From NCBI RefSeq assembly GCF_026339955.1, contig NZ_JAPEPW010000001.1, forward strand, positions 4,893,001 through 4,957,000: a stretch of DNA of 64,000 nt, in the 5' to 3' direction. Made by a program: the position numbers and the translations under genes. This stretch comes from Streptomyces sp. NBC_01549. Lineage in GTDB: Bacteria > Actinomycetota > Actinomycetes > Streptomycetales > Streptomycetaceae. Position 1 is the first letter of the stretch. The number at the start of each line of letters is the position of its first letter. Below the pieces are notes generated by a model. That model was not told the origin of the DNA. It was given only the letters and a program-made list of their open reading frames with translations, and did no database searches. Of the stretch, positions 43,227-52,368 are shown one piece after another.

Positions 43227-45974
43227 CTACGCGTCGCCGCCCGCGGCGCCCGGGTCGGCCGACGCCACGTCGAGCAGCTGATAGCGGTCGATCGCCTGCT
43301 TCAGCACCGAACGGTCGACCTTGCCCTCGCGGGCCAGCTCGGTCAGCACCGCGACCACGATCGACTGCGCGTCGATGTGGAAGAAGCGCCGCGCCGCGCC
43401 GCGCGTGTCCGCGAAGCCGAAGCCGTCCGCGCCCAGCGACTGGTACGTACCCGGCACCCACCGCGAGATCTGGTCCGGAACCGATCGCATCCAGTCGGAG
43501 ACGGCCACGAACGGACCCTCGGCGCTGCTCAGCTTCTGCGTCACATACGGGACGCGCTGCTCCTCCTCGGGGTGCAGCAGATTGTGCCGCTCCACGTCGA
43601 CGGCCTCGCGCCGCAGCTCGTTCCAGGAGGTCGCCGACCAGATGTCGGCGCGCACGTTCCACTCCTCGGCGAGGATCCGCTGCGCCTCGACCGCCCACGG
43701 CACGGCGACACCGGAGGCCAGGATCTGCGCCGGGACGGAACCCGAAGTCCCCTCCGAGTAGCGGTAGATGCCCTTGAGGATGCCGTCCACGTCGACGTTC
43801 GCGGGCTCGACCGGGTGCTGGATCGGCTCGTTGTAGACGGTGAGGTAGTAGAAGACGTCCTCGCCGTGCGGGTGTTCGTCGGACGAGCCGTACATCCGGC
43901 GCAGACCGTCCTTGACGATGTGCGCGATCTCGAACCCGAACGCCGGGTCGTACGCGACACAGCCCGGGTTGGTCGAGGCGAGCAGCTGCGAGTGGCCGTC
44001 CGCGTGCTGAAGACCCTCACCGGTCAGAGTCGTACGACCGGCGGTCGCGCCCAGTACGAAACCACGCGCCAACTGGTCGGCCATCTGCCAGAACTGGTCG
44101 CCGGTGCGCTGGAAACCGAACATCGAGTAGAAGACGTAGACCGGGATCAGCGGCTCGCCGTGCGTGGCGTACGCCGAACCCGCGGCGATCAGCGAGGCCG
44201 TGCAGCCCGCCTCGGAGATGCCGTCGTGCAGCATCTGGCCGGTCGGCGACTCCTTGTAGGCCAGGAGCAGATCGCGGTCCACGGACTCGTACTGCTGGCC
44301 GAGCGGGTTGTAGATCTTCGCGCTCGGGAAGAACGAGTCCATGCCGAAGGTGCGGTACTCGTCGGGCGCGATCAGCACGAAACGCCTGCCGATCTCCTTG
44401 TCCCGCATGAGGTCCTTCAGCAGTCGCACGAACGCCATGGTCGTGGCGATCGACTGCTGGCCGGAGCCCTTCTTCACACCCGCGTAGGCCTTGTCGTCCG
44501 GCAGGGCCAGCGGCTTCGACCGTACGACGCGCGTGGGGACGTATCCGCCGAGCCCCTTGCGGCGGTCGTGCATGTACTGGATCTCTTCCGAGTTCCGGCC
44601 CGGGTGGTAGTACGGCGGCGCGCCGGACTCCAGCTCCTTGTCGGAGATCGGCAGGTGCAGACGGTCCCGGAAGCCCTTGAGGTCGGCGACCGTCAGCTTC
44701 TTCATCTGGTGCGTGGCGTTGCGGCCCTCGAAGTTCGGGCCGAGCGTCCAGCCCTTGACCGTCTGCGCCAGGATCACCGTCGGCTGGCCCTTGTGCGCCT
44801 TGGCCGCCGAGAACGCCGCGAAGATCTTCTTGTGGTCGTGACCGCCGCGTCCCAGGTGCAGGATCTGGTCGTCGGTCATGTTCTCGACCATCGCCCGCAG
44901 CCGGTGGTCGTCACCGAAGAAGTGCCGGCGGATGTAGTCGCCCGTCTCGGTGGCGTACGTCTGGAACTGGCCGTCCGGAGTGGTGTTCAGCTTGTTGACC
45001 AGTACGCCGTCGCGGTCCTGCGCGAGCAGCGGGTCCCAGGTGCGGTCCCAGACCAGCTTGATGACGTTCCACCCGGCGCCCCGGAACTGTGACTCCAGCT
45101 CCTGGATGATCTTGCCGTTGCCGCGCACCGGGCCGTCGAGGCGCTGGAGGTTGCAGTTGACGACGAAGGTCAGGTTGTCCAGGCCCTCCCGAGCGGCGAT
45201 GGACAGCTGTCCGAGCGATTCCGGCTCATCCATCTCGCCGTCCCCGAGGAACGCCCAGACGTGTGACTTGGAGGTGTCCGCGATGCCGCGCGCCTCCATG
45301 TAGCGGTTCATCCGCGCCTGGAAGATCGCGCCGAGCGGGCCGAGGCCCATGGAGACGGTCGGGAACTCCCAGAAGCCCGGCATCAGCCGCGGGTGCGGGT
45401 ACGAGGACAGGCCGTACGGAGCCTTCGACTTCTCCTGCCGGAACGCGTCGAGCTGCTGCTCGGAGAGCCGGTCGAGGAGGAACGCGCGGGCGTAGATACC
45501 AGGGGAGGCGTGCCCCTGGAAGAAGATCTGGTCGCCGCCGTCGCCCTCGTCCTTGCCACGGAAGAAGTGGTTGAAGCCGACGTCGTAGAGCGAGGCGGAG
45601 GAGGCGAAGGTGGCGATGTGACCGCCGACGCCGATGCCGGGACGCTGGGCGCGCGAGACCATCACGGCGGCGTTCCACCGGGTGGCGTTGAGGACCTTGC
45701 GCTCGATCTCCTCGTTGCCGGGGAAGAACGGCTCGTCCTTGGTGGCGATCGTGTTGACGTAGTCCGTGCTGCGCATCTCGGGCACGGCCACGCGCTTCTC
45801 GCGGGCCCTCTCGATCAGCCGCAGCATCAGATAGCGGGCGCGCTCACGGCCGCGCTCGTCGACGGCGGCGTCGAGGGAGTCGAGCCACTCCCGGGTCTCT
45901 TCGGGGTCGAAGTCCGGGACCTGACTGGGAAGGCCGCCAATGATGATCGGATTGCGATCGGATCCGGAAACCAC
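43227..45974 (-). CDS. aceE: Pyruvate dehydrogenase E1 component (homodimeric)
   Basis: This 915-residue thiamine-diphosphate enzyme decarboxylates pyruvate and passes the acetyl unit to the lipoyl E2. Length and layout are those of the alpha2 AceE type. ThDP/Mg motif: FLGDGEMDEPES ... NCNLQRLDG (about residues 240-280). Active-site segments GVGGHIATFASSASLYDVGFNHFFRG and HADGHSQLLASTNPG are present. The start is GTG at 45974. No E2 or E3 gene is adjacent. The 469-bp upstream spacer, shared with the divergent DUF3052 gene, contains a palindrome that could bind a metabolic regulator. Confidence 0.95.
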   Translation of the reverse strand: MVSGSDRNPIIIGGLPSQVPDFDPEETREWLDSLDAAVDERGRERARYLMLRLIERAREKRVAVPEMRSTDYVNTIATKDEPFFPGNEEIERKVLNATRWNAAVMVSRAQRPGIGVGGHIATFASSASLYDVGFNHFFRGKDEGDGGDQIFFQGHASPGIYARAFLLDRLSEQQLDAFRQEKSKAPYGLSSYPHPRLMPGFWEFPTVSMGLGPLGAIFQARMNRYMEARGIADTSKSHVWAFLGDGEMDEPESLGQLSIAAREGLDNLTFVVNCNLQRLDGPVRGNGKIIQELESQFRGAGWNVIKLVWDRTWDPLLAQDRDGVLVNKLNTTPDGQFQTYATETGDYIRRHFFGDDHRLRAMVENMTDDQILHLGRGGHDHKKIFAAFSAAKAHKGQPTVILAQTVKGWTLGPNFEGRNATHQMKKLTVADLKGFRDRLHLPISDKELESGAPPYYHPGRNSEEIQYMHDRRKGLGGYVPTRVVRSKPLALPDDKAYAGVKKGSGQQSIATTMAFVRLLKDLMRDKEIGRRFVLIAPDEYRTFGMDSFFPSAKIYNPLGQQYESVDRDLLLAYKESPTGQMLHDGISEAGCTASLIAAGSAYATHGEPLIPVYVFYSMFGFQRTGDQFWQMADQLARGFVLGATAGRTTLTGEGLQHADGHSQLLASTNPGCVAYDPAFGFEIAHIVKDGLRRMYGSSDEHPHGEDVFYYLTVYNEPIQHPVEPANVDVDGILKGIYRYSEGTSGSVPAQILASGVAVPWAVEAQRILAEEWNVRADIWSATSWNELRREAVDVERHNLLHPEEEQRVPYVTQKLSSAEGPFVAVSDWMRSVPDQISRWVPGTYQSLGADGFGFADTRGAARRFFHIDAQSIVVAVLTELAREGKVDRSVLKQAIDRYQLLDVASADPGAAGGDA

Positions 45975-46134
45975 GCTGTTCCTTCACTGTCAGAGGGCCG
46001 TGTGAGGGCTGCCCGAGGGGTTGTCTGGGAGGCTGTCCGGGGCGGGTTTTCGGTCTGTCCGCACCGTTGCCCATCGTGTACCTCGGGAACGGAATCGTCA
46101 TCTCTACCGAGAGGTAACCAACACATTCCTGCAG

Positions 46135-46157
46135 TTGGTTGGGACGTGCCCGACCAA
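46135..46157. promoter_or_regulatory. Palindrome in the aceE/DUF3052 divergent spacer
   Basis: TTGGTTGGG-acgtg-CCCGACCAA, 8 of 9 pairs. It is 161 bp upstream of aceE in a 469-bp region (45975-46443) that contains no convincing gene. A smaller TACC-gaga-GGTA repeat lies nearby at about 46106-46117. Confidence 0.45.
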
Positions 46158-46443
46158 AACGCAACGATACGCTCACTCCGTGACGCGTTCCGCAAAGCCG
46201 TTCGGGTCTCGTACGCTCCAAGGGTTCCGAAATCCACAAATGGGGCAGAAGGGTGTGGTGTGTGTCACTTATGGCCTTGAATCCTCGCCTGAGGTTGCGC
46301 CGACACCGCCGGGATCGTCACCGTTTCGGCGGTCTCGACGGCCGGGTACTTGCGCGATCCGTCCCGCCCGTGTGGACTACGGCCAATGCTTCGCGTACGC
46401 GCGTGGCTGAGACATCTACCGAAACATGATCAGGAGGCAAGCC

Positions 46444-46872
46444 GTGAGCGCGACCGCGGACCACGCGGAGGAGCGGACCAACCCGGCCGGCAGGCTGGGG
46501 TTCGAGCCCGGACAGGTGGTCCAGGAGATCGGCTTCGACGACGACGTCGACCACGAGCTCCGTGAAGGTATCGAATCGTTGATCGGCCAGGATCTGGTCG
46601 ATGAGGACTACGACGACGTCGCTGACGTCGTGTTGCTGTGGTTCCGCGACGAGGACGGCGACCTTACGGACGCTCTGGTGGACGCCATCGGTCTCCTTGA
46701 GGACGGCGGCATGATCTGGCTGCTGACCCCGAAGACCGGCCGGGACGGCTACGTCGAGCCCAGCGACATCAGTGACGCCGCCCAGACTGCCGGCCTCTCC
46801 CAGACGAAGAGCATCTCGGTCGGGAAGGAGTGGTCGGGCACGCGTCTGGCCACACCCAAGTCGAAGCGCTGA
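46444..46872 (+). CDS. DUF3052 protein
   Basis: This 142-residue acidic actinobacterial protein of unknown function has the family features RLGFEPGQVVQEIGFDDDVD, ADVVLLWFRDEDGDLTDALVDA, WLLTPKTGRDGYVEPSDI and AGLSQTKSISVGKEWSGTRL. The length fits the family. GTG at 46444 has AGGAGG 6 nt upstream, which decides the start. It is divergent from aceE and followed by the peroxiredoxin gene, an arrangement I recall from other Streptomyces genomes. Confidence 0.9.
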   Translation: MSATADHAEERTNPAGRLGFEPGQVVQEIGFDDDVDHELREGIESLIGQDLVDEDYDDVADVVLLWFRDEDGDLTDALVDAIGLLEDGGMIWLLTPKTGRDGYVEPSDISDAAQTAGLSQTKSISVGKEWSGTRLATPKSKR

Positions 46873-47051
46873 GCTCTCGCTCCGTCTGCCGCACCAAACC
46901 ACCCAAGAGGCCCCTGTCGGCGTCCCGCCGTCGGGGGCCTCCCCCATGCCCCGGGGCATCCCGCGCGGCGTGCGTCGGGGCGTGGCCGGTGGGGCCGGGG
47001 GGTGCTGCGTAGGGTGGGGTTCACCCGAACAGGCCCTTGGAAGGGAAGCGT

Positions 47052-47516
47052 GTGACTATGGCGATCGAGGTCGGCACCGAGGCACCGGACTTCGAGCTCA
47101 AGGACAACCACGGCGCCACCGTGAAGCTGTCCGACTTCCGCGGTGAGAAGAACGTGGTGCTGCTCTTCTACCCGTTCGCCTTCACCGGCGTGTGCACCGG
47201 AGAGCTGTGCGCCCTGCGCGACGAACTGCCGAAGTTCGTCAACGACGACGTCCAGCTGCTGGCCGTCTCCAACGACTCCATCCACACCCTGCGCGTCTTC
47301 GGCGAGCAGGAGGGCCTGGAATACCCGCTGCTCTCCGATTTCTGGCCGCATGGCAACACTTCACGCGCGTACGGCGTCTTCGACGAGGGCAAGGGTTGTG
47401 CCGTGCGCGGCACCTTCATCATCGACAAGGCGGGCGTCGTTCGCTGGACCGTCGTCAACGGTCTGCCGGACGCGCGTGACCTGAACGAGTACGTGAAGGC
47501 GCTCGACACTCTGTGA
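47052..47516 (+). CDS. Peroxiredoxin (AhpE-like)
   Basis: This 154-residue thiol peroxidase reduces hydrogen peroxide and organic or peroxynitrous hydroperoxides. The peroxidatic Cys is in FAFTGVCTGELC (PxxxT/SxxC pattern, near residue 47), with a second Cys four residues on; the conserved Arg is in GCAVRGTFIIDK. Start choice: GTG at 47052 has AGGGAAG about 6 nt upstream; ATG at 47058 two codons later is equally conserved. It lies upstream of two terD genes, giving an oxidative-stress flavour to the region. Confidence 0.9.
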   Translation: MTMAIEVGTEAPDFELKDNHGATVKLSDFRGEKNVVLLFYPFAFTGVCTGELCALRDELPKFVNDDVQLLAVSNDSIHTLRVFGEQEGLEYPLLSDFWPHGNTSRAYGVFDEGKGCAVRGTFIIDKAGVVRWTVVNGLPDARDLNEYVKALDTL

Positions 47517-47645
47517 GCCCGACACCCTGTGATTGTTCGGTCGCAGGGCCTGCAGGGTGCGGGAACCCGTCACTAGGATCGACACGTTGATCCGATACCA
47601 ACGCACGACGGGGCTCCCCGCCCCTGGACACCATTGGGAGGACTC

Positions 47646-48221
47646 GTGGGAGTCAGCCTCAGCAAGGGCGGCAACGTATCGCTGACCAAGGAGGCCCCGG
47701 GACTGACCGCGGTCATCGTCGGTCTGGGATGGGACGCCCGAACGACCACCGGCGTCGACTTCGACCTCGACGCCAGCGCCATCCTCACGAACGCCGAAGG
47801 CAAGGTGAGCACCGACCAGAACTTCGTGTTCTTCAACAATCTGAAGAGCCCGGACGGTTCGGTCGAGCACACCGGGGACAACATCACCGGTGAAGGCGAG
47901 GGCGACGACGAGCAGATCAAGGTCAACCTCGCCGCCGTTCCCGCCGACGTCCAGAAGATCGTGTTCCCGGTTTCCATCTACGACGCCGAGAACCGCCAGC
48001 AGTCCTTCGGCCAGGTCCGCAACGCCTTCATCCGCGTGGTGAACCAGGCCGGCGAGGCGGAGATCGCGCGTTACGACCTCTCCGAGGACGCCTCGACGGA
48101 GACCGCGATGGTCTTCGGAGAGCTGTACCGCAACGGCCCGGAGTGGAAGTTCCGTGCCATCGGCCAGGGCTACGCCTCGGGCCTGCGCGGCATCGCGCAG
48201 GACTTCGGCGTCAACGTCTGA
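47646..48221 (+). CDS. terD: TerD-family calcium-binding stress protein
   Basis: This 191-residue protein is a canonical TerD: MGVSLSKGGNVSLTK start, GLGWDARTTTGVDFDLDASA (Asp-rich Ca2+ site, about residues 31-50), HTGDNITGEGEGDDEQI and the closing GQGYASGLRGIAQDFGVNV. TerD proteins bind calcium and take part in membrane-linked stress responses, tellurite resistance being one visible trait. GTG 47646 has GGGAGG 6 nt upstream. The second terD, about 75-80% identical by eye, follows after a terminator-like hairpin. Confidence 0.94.
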   Translation: MGVSLSKGGNVSLTKEAPGLTAVIVGLGWDARTTTGVDFDLDASAILTNAEGKVSTDQNFVFFNNLKSPDGSVEHTGDNITGEGEGDDEQIKVNLAAVPADVQKIVFPVSIYDAENRQQSFGQVRNAFIRVVNQAGEAEIARYDLSEDASTETAMVFGELYRNGPEWKFRAIGQGYASGLRGIAQDFGVNV

Positions 48222-48242
48222 GCCGTACGGCCTTCGGCTCCA

Positions 48243-48279
48243 GGTCCGGCGCCGCACCCTTCATGGGCGGCGCCGGACC
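48243..48279 (+). terminator. Hairpin between the two terD genes
   Basis: GGTCCGGCGCCG / CGGCGCCGGACC, a perfect 12-bp stem with a 13-nt loop. It would terminate or attenuate transcription after the first terD. Confidence 0.75.
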
Positions 48280-48345
48280 CGCTGGACCACCGCGCGCAGG
48301 CCGCGCGGCACAACTGAAAGTCTGACCTCGGGGAGGACCAGCATC

Positions 48346-48921
48346 ATGGGCGTCACGCTCGCCAAGGGAGGCAATGTCTCCCTCTCCAAGGCCGCACCCA
48401 ACCTCACGCACGTGATGATCGGGCTCGGCTGGGACGCGCGCTCCACCACCGGAGCCGACTTCGACCTCGACGCCAGCGCCCTGCTGTGCAATTCCGGCCG
48501 GGTGCTCGGCGACGAGTGGTTCATCTTCTACAACCAGCTCAAGAGCCCGGACGGCTCCGTGGAGCACACCGGCGACAACCTCACGGGTGAGGGCGAGGGC
48601 GACGACGAGTCGATCCTGATCGACCTCTCCAAGGTGCCGGCCAACGTCGACAAGATCGTCTTCCCGGTCTCCATCCACGATGCCGACAACCGTGGCCAGA
48701 CCTTCGGCCAGGTCAGCAACGCGTTCATCCGTGTGGTCAACCAGGCCGACGGCCAGGAGCTCGCCCGCTACGACCTCTCCGAGGACGCCTCGACGGAGAC
48801 GGCGATGATCTTCGGCGAGGTCTACCGCTACAACCAGGAGTGGAAGTTCCGAGCGGTCGGTCAGGGGTACGCGTCCGGTCTGCGTGGCATCGCGCTCGAC
48901 TTCGGAGTCAATGTCTCCTAG
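48346..48921 (+). CDS. terD: TerD-family calcium-binding stress protein (second copy)
   Basis: This 191-residue tandem paralogue of the preceding gene shares the motifs GLGWDARSTTGADFDLDASA and HTGDNLTGEGEGDDES. ATG 48346 has GGGAGGA 8 nt upstream. It differs mainly in the loop around residues 50-62 (LLCNSGRVLGDEWFIFYNQ), where calcium affinity or partner choice could change. It is followed by a hairpin and the DUF475 membrane protein gene. Confidence 0.94.
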   Translation: MGVTLAKGGNVSLSKAAPNLTHVMIGLGWDARSTTGADFDLDASALLCNSGRVLGDEWFIFYNQLKSPDGSVEHTGDNLTGEGEGDDESILIDLSKVPANVDKIVFPVSIHDADNRGQTFGQVSNAFIRVVNQADGQELARYDLSEDASTETAMIFGEVYRYNQEWKFRAVGQGYASGLRGIALDFGVNVS

Positions 48922-48953
48922 GGCCCGCCCGAGTCAGCCGAAGGGGCGGCCCT
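48920..48953 (+). terminator. Hairpin after the second terD
   Basis: AGGGCCCGCCC / GGGCGGCCCT, a 10-bp stem with one bulged C and a 13-nt loop, beginning at the terD stop codon itself. Confidence 0.65.
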
Positions 48954-49032
48954 CTAGACTTCGTGGTCAACAGTAGGTAAAGCCGAGTGCGGCGCGGGGG
49001 AGACCCGTACACACACGATGATTGGGTAGCCA

Positions 49033-50181
49033 GTGCTTCTGAAAACCTTCGGCTGGTCGTTTGCGGTCACCGCGCTCGGCTTGGTCGCAGCGGTGATCTA
49101 CGGGGGGTGGACCGCCTTTGGCATCGTGGCGATCCTGGCCGTCCTGGAGATCTCGCTGTCCTTCGACAACGCGGTGGTCAACGCCGGAATCCTGAAGAAG
49201 ATGAATGCCTTCTGGCAGAAGATCTTCCTCACGGTCGGTGTGCTGATCGCCGTCTTCGGTATGCGACTGGTCTTCCCCGTCGTGATCGTGGCGATCACGG
49301 CCAAGAAGGGCCCGATCGAGGCGGTCAACCTCGCGCTGACCGACAAGGACCAGTACCAGCAACTGGTCACGGACGCCCACCCGGCGATCGCCGCCTTCGG
49401 TGGCATGTTCCTGCTGATGATCTTCCTCGACTTCATCTTCGAGGAGCGCGACATCCAGTGGCTGCGCTGGATCGAGCGCCCGCTCGCCAAGCTCGGCAAG
49501 GTCGACATGCTGTCGGTCTGCATCGCGCTGGTCGTGCTGCTGGTCTCCTCCATGACGTTCGCGGTCCACGCCCACCAGCACGGCGGCGCGCACATCGACA
49601 AGGCGCAGACGGTGCTGATCTCCGGCATCGCCGGCCTGATCACGTACATGGTCGTCGGCGGACTCTCCGGCTACTTCGAGGACAAACTCGAGGAGGACGA
49701 GGAGCGGGAGCACGAGGCAGAGGAGGAGGCGGCGCGGACCGGCAAGAAGAAGCCGGCCGTCGTCCTCGCCGGCCAGGCCGCGTTCTTCATGTTCCTCTAC
49801 CTCGAGGTCCTGGACGCGTCCTTCTCCTTCGACGGTGTCATCGGCGCCTTCGCCATCACCAACGACATCGTGCTGATGGCGCTCGGCCTCGGCATCGGTG
49901 CCATGTACGTCCGCTCGCTCACGGTCTACCTGGTCCGCCAGGGCACCCTCGACGACTACGTCTACCTGGAGCACGGCGCGCACTACGCGATCGGCGCCCT
50001 CGCCGTGATCCTCCTGGTCACCATCCAGTACCAGATCCACGAGGTCATCACCGGTCTCGTCGGTGTCATCCTGATCGTCTGGTCCTTCTGGTCCTCGGTG
50101 CGCCGCAACAAGGCGCTCGCGGAGGCCGAGGGAAAAGCGACGGCCTCGGACGAGAAGACTGAGATCTCGTCCGGGGTGTGA
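49033..50181 (+). CDS. DUF475 / TerC-like integral membrane protein
   Basis: This 382-residue protein has about eight to nine membrane helices. The TerC-superfamily motif EISLSFDNAVVNAGIL lies near residue 40, and its internal repeat EVLDASFSFDGVIGAFAITNDIV near residue 265; the acidic residues in these paired motifs probably bind a metal ion. A charged cytoplasmic loop (EEDEEREHEAEEEAARTGKKK) separates the halves. TerC relatives export or handle metals (Mn2+ in related families) and work with TerD proteins. GTG start at 49033. Confidence 0.88.
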   Translation: MLLKTFGWSFAVTALGLVAAVIYGGWTAFGIVAILAVLEISLSFDNAVVNAGILKKMNAFWQKIFLTVGVLIAVFGMRLVFPVVIVAITAKKGPIEAVNLALTDKDQYQQLVTDAHPAIAAFGGMFLLMIFLDFIFEERDIQWLRWIERPLAKLGKVDMLSVCIALVVLLVSSMTFAVHAHQHGGAHIDKAQTVLISGIAGLITYMVVGGLSGYFEDKLEEDEEREHEAEEEAARTGKKKPAVVLAGQAAFFMFLYLEVLDASFSFDGVIGAFAITNDIVLMALGLGIGAMYVRSLTVYLVRQGTLDDYVYLEHGAHYAIGALAVILLVTIQYQIHEVITGLVGVILIVWSFWSSVRRNKALAEAEGKATASDEKTEISSGV

Positions 50182-50335
50182 GACGCCCTCCGGACCGGGG
50201 AGAGGCGGCGCACCCTCGGTGCACGGGGATTGGCACCCCTCCGGTTGAGGAACGCTCTGAGCGGGGCGGCCGTCGAGGACGAGTCCTCGTGGCCGCCCCG
50301 CCGCACATCCGGACAACAGGGGGCGGGACAAGGCA

Positions 50336-51076
50336 ATGGGCTTCTGGGACGACCTGTGGCGCGGACGCTCGACGGACTTCGACTCCGGCAGTGCCGCCAC
50401 CAACTCCATAGAACTGACCAAGCGGAACCACACGGTCTCGCTCACCAGACAGGGCGCGGCCACCGGCAACCTGCGCATCAACCTGTCCTGGCGCATGCGT
50501 ACGTCGGACATCGGCGGCGGCCAGCAGGGCGGCAGCCTGCTGCGGCACCCCTTCAAGACCTTCAAGCCGGACGTGGTCCAGGCGCACACCCAGAGCATGG
50601 TGAACGTCGACCTCGACCTGGGCGTCATGTACGAGCTCGCGGACGGCTCCAAGGGTGTGGTGCAGCCGCTGGGCAACTTCCTCGGCGACATCAACGACCC
50701 GCCGTACGTGAAGCTCAGCGGTGACGACCGGTTCGGCTCGGCGTCCGGGGAGACGGCCTACGTCAACCTCGACCACCGCGACGACATCAAACGGCTCCTG
50801 GTCTTCGTCTACATCTACGACCAGACGCCCGCCTTCGACCGCACGCACGCCATCATCACGCTCTACCCGAGCAACGGGCCCCGGATCGAGATCGGCCTCG
50901 AGGAGCGGCATCCGCAGGCCCGCTCCTGCGCGGTGGTGATGATCGAGAACAACAAGGGCGAGATCACCGTGCGGCGTGAGGTGAAGTTCGTGTACGGGTT
51001 CCAGGCGGAGCTGGACCGGTTGTACGGGTGGGGGCTGCAGTGGGGGCGCGGGTACAAGTCCAAGGCGGACCGTTGA
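50336..51076 (+). CDS. TerD-superfamily protein (TerA/TerF-like)
   Basis: This 246-residue protein begins MGFWDDLWRGRSTDFDSGS, then a TerD-like beta-sandwich: IELTKRNHTVSLTRQG, INLSWRMR, VDLDLGVMYELADGSKGVVQPLG, FGSASGETAYVNLDHRDDIKRLLVFVYIYD and EVKFVYGFQAELDRLYGWGLQWGRGYKSK. The calcium-site aspartates are fewer than in the two terD genes. It probably forms part of the same membrane-associated Ter complex. The MITE-like repeat lies just downstream. Confidence 0.82.
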   Translation: MGFWDDLWRGRSTDFDSGSAATNSIELTKRNHTVSLTRQGAATGNLRINLSWRMRTSDIGGGQQGGSLLRHPFKTFKPDVVQAHTQSMVNVDLDLGVMYELADGSKGVVQPLGNFLGDINDPPYVKLSGDDRFGSASGETAYVNLDHRDDIKRLLVFVYIYDQTPAFDRTHAIITLYPSNGPRIEIGLEERHPQARSCAVVMIENNKGEITVRREVKFVYGFQAELDRLYGWGLQWGRGYKSKADR

Positions 51077-51104
51077 CGTCGCCTGTCGCGGCAGTGGGCC
51101 CTAG

Positions 51105-51295
51105 CTAGGGCCTGTCCGGCGGATCATGCCGGAGACGCGGGGCTTGGCACGCCCATCTGCGGCGTTGTCGTCGGTTGCCGACGCTCCGCGTCGACGCCCT
51201 CCTCCGCCTTGCAGCTGGACGCACCAAGCCCCGCTCACCTGTGCTTATAAGGCACCGTCGCTTCCCTCCGACTTGATCCGCCGGACACGCCCTAG
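51105..51295. repeat. MITE-like element, 191 bp
   Basis: The inverted termini (AGGGCCTGTCCGGCGGATCA at 51107-51126, its complement with small changes at 51274-51293) are bounded by CTAG at both ends; a second CTAG stands immediately to the left (51101-51104). It is the uninterrupted sister of the 14797-15027 element and has no coding capacity. Its right-end CTA, read on the minus strand, is the TAG stop codon of the next TerD gene. CTAG boundaries suggest mobilisation by an IS with a CTAG/YTAR target. Confidence 0.75.
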
Positions 51296-52179
51296 CGTCC
51301 GATGAACTGTGGCCCTTGTGGCGGCAGCCTGAAATCCGGGTCGGGCAGGGAGCCGACCGCCTGAGGGAATCCGTAGGCCGGCTGGACGGCCGGGGCCGTC
51401 TGGGGCTGCGGGTAGCCGTAGGCGGGCTGGCTGGTCGGCTGGGGGTAGCCGTACGCGGGCTGGACGGGAGCCGTCTGCGCGGGCCCCGGATAGCCGTAGG
51501 CGGGCTGCTGGGGCACCGGAGGGGCCTGCTCGGGCGGAAGTGGCACCGAGGTCTCCGGGGAGGCCGCGGGGTCCGCCCAGGCGGTCGCGTCGGGTACGGG
51601 TGCGGCGGCCTCGGGATCCGACTCGTCCACCGTGATCCCGAAGTCGGAGGCGAGCCCCTCCAGACCGTTCGGGTAGCCCTCGCCGAGTGCGCGGAACTTC
51701 CAGCCCTGACCGCGCCGGTACAGTTCGCCGCAGATCAGCGCCGTCTCCGTACCGGTCTCCGGCTTGATGTCGAAGTGGGCCAGCGGTTCGCCGTCCGAGC
51801 CGATCGCGCTGGTCGTGCCGGAGGCGTCGTACAGCAGGATGCGTAGGGCGCTTACCTGGTCGAAGGTGACGCCGTCCGCCGATGCGACCAGCAGAATCTG
51901 TCCTACGCCGGACTCGACACCCGCCAGATCCGTCTGGATGGTGTCGGTGAGGCCCTCGGCGACACGTTTCTTGCCGAGGCGCCACACCTTGCCGGAAGGA
52001 TGGCGTGGCTGGTTGTAGAAGACGAAGTCCTCGTCGGATCGCACACGACCGTCGGGACCGAGGAGAAGCGCCGAGACATCGACATCGGGAACACCCTGTC
52101 CGGGCGTCCAGCGCAGCACGGCACGTACCGCTGTGGCGTCCAGCGGGACGTTCGACCCCTTCAGCATCGCGTGCGTCAT
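51292..52179 (-). CDS. TerD-family protein with QPAYGYP-repeat tail
   Basis: This 295-residue protein has a TerD-like domain over the first 185 residues (AVLRWTPGQGVPDVDVSALLL, DEDFVFYNQPRHPSG, HFDIKPETGTETALICGELYRRGQGWKFRALGEGYPNGLEGLASDFGI), followed by a Pro/Gln/Ala/Tyr-rich tail with four QPAYGYP/F units. The tail should be disordered and may mediate clustering at the membrane. Its TAG stop lies in the right end of the MITE-like repeat. It is divergent from the biosynthetic operon that starts at 52369. Confidence 0.87.
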   Translation of the reverse strand: MTHAMLKGSNVPLDATAVRAVLRWTPGQGVPDVDVSALLLGPDGRVRSDEDFVFYNQPRHPSGKVWRLGKKRVAEGLTDTIQTDLAGVESGVGQILLVASADGVTFDQVSALRILLYDASGTTSAIGSDGEPLAHFDIKPETGTETALICGELYRRGQGWKFRALGEGYPNGLEGLASDFGITVDESDPEAAAPVPDATAWADPAASPETSVPLPPEQAPPVPQQPAYGYPGPAQTAPVQPAYGYPQPTSQPAYGYPQPQTAPAVQPAYGFPQAVGSLPDPDFRLPPQGPQFIGR

Positions 52180-52368
52180 GCGGTCATCCTGCCCTCTCGG
52201 TCCTGGTCACGACAACGCGGGGGTAAGGATTGCCGGTCGGGATGTGCAGGCGACCGACACGGCCGAGTTACCTGAACTTCACGCCTGGTGGGAACGACTG
52301 ACATGGATTTGTACGTACTATTACCGGCCACCTCACATAGGTCCATCTAGCCGCCACGGGGGAGTTTC

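Noticed and set aside
45827..46237. Minus-strand frames of 131-136 codons upstream of aceE
   Set aside because: They overlap the aceE start in other frames, have no ribosome site, and show no family resemblance.
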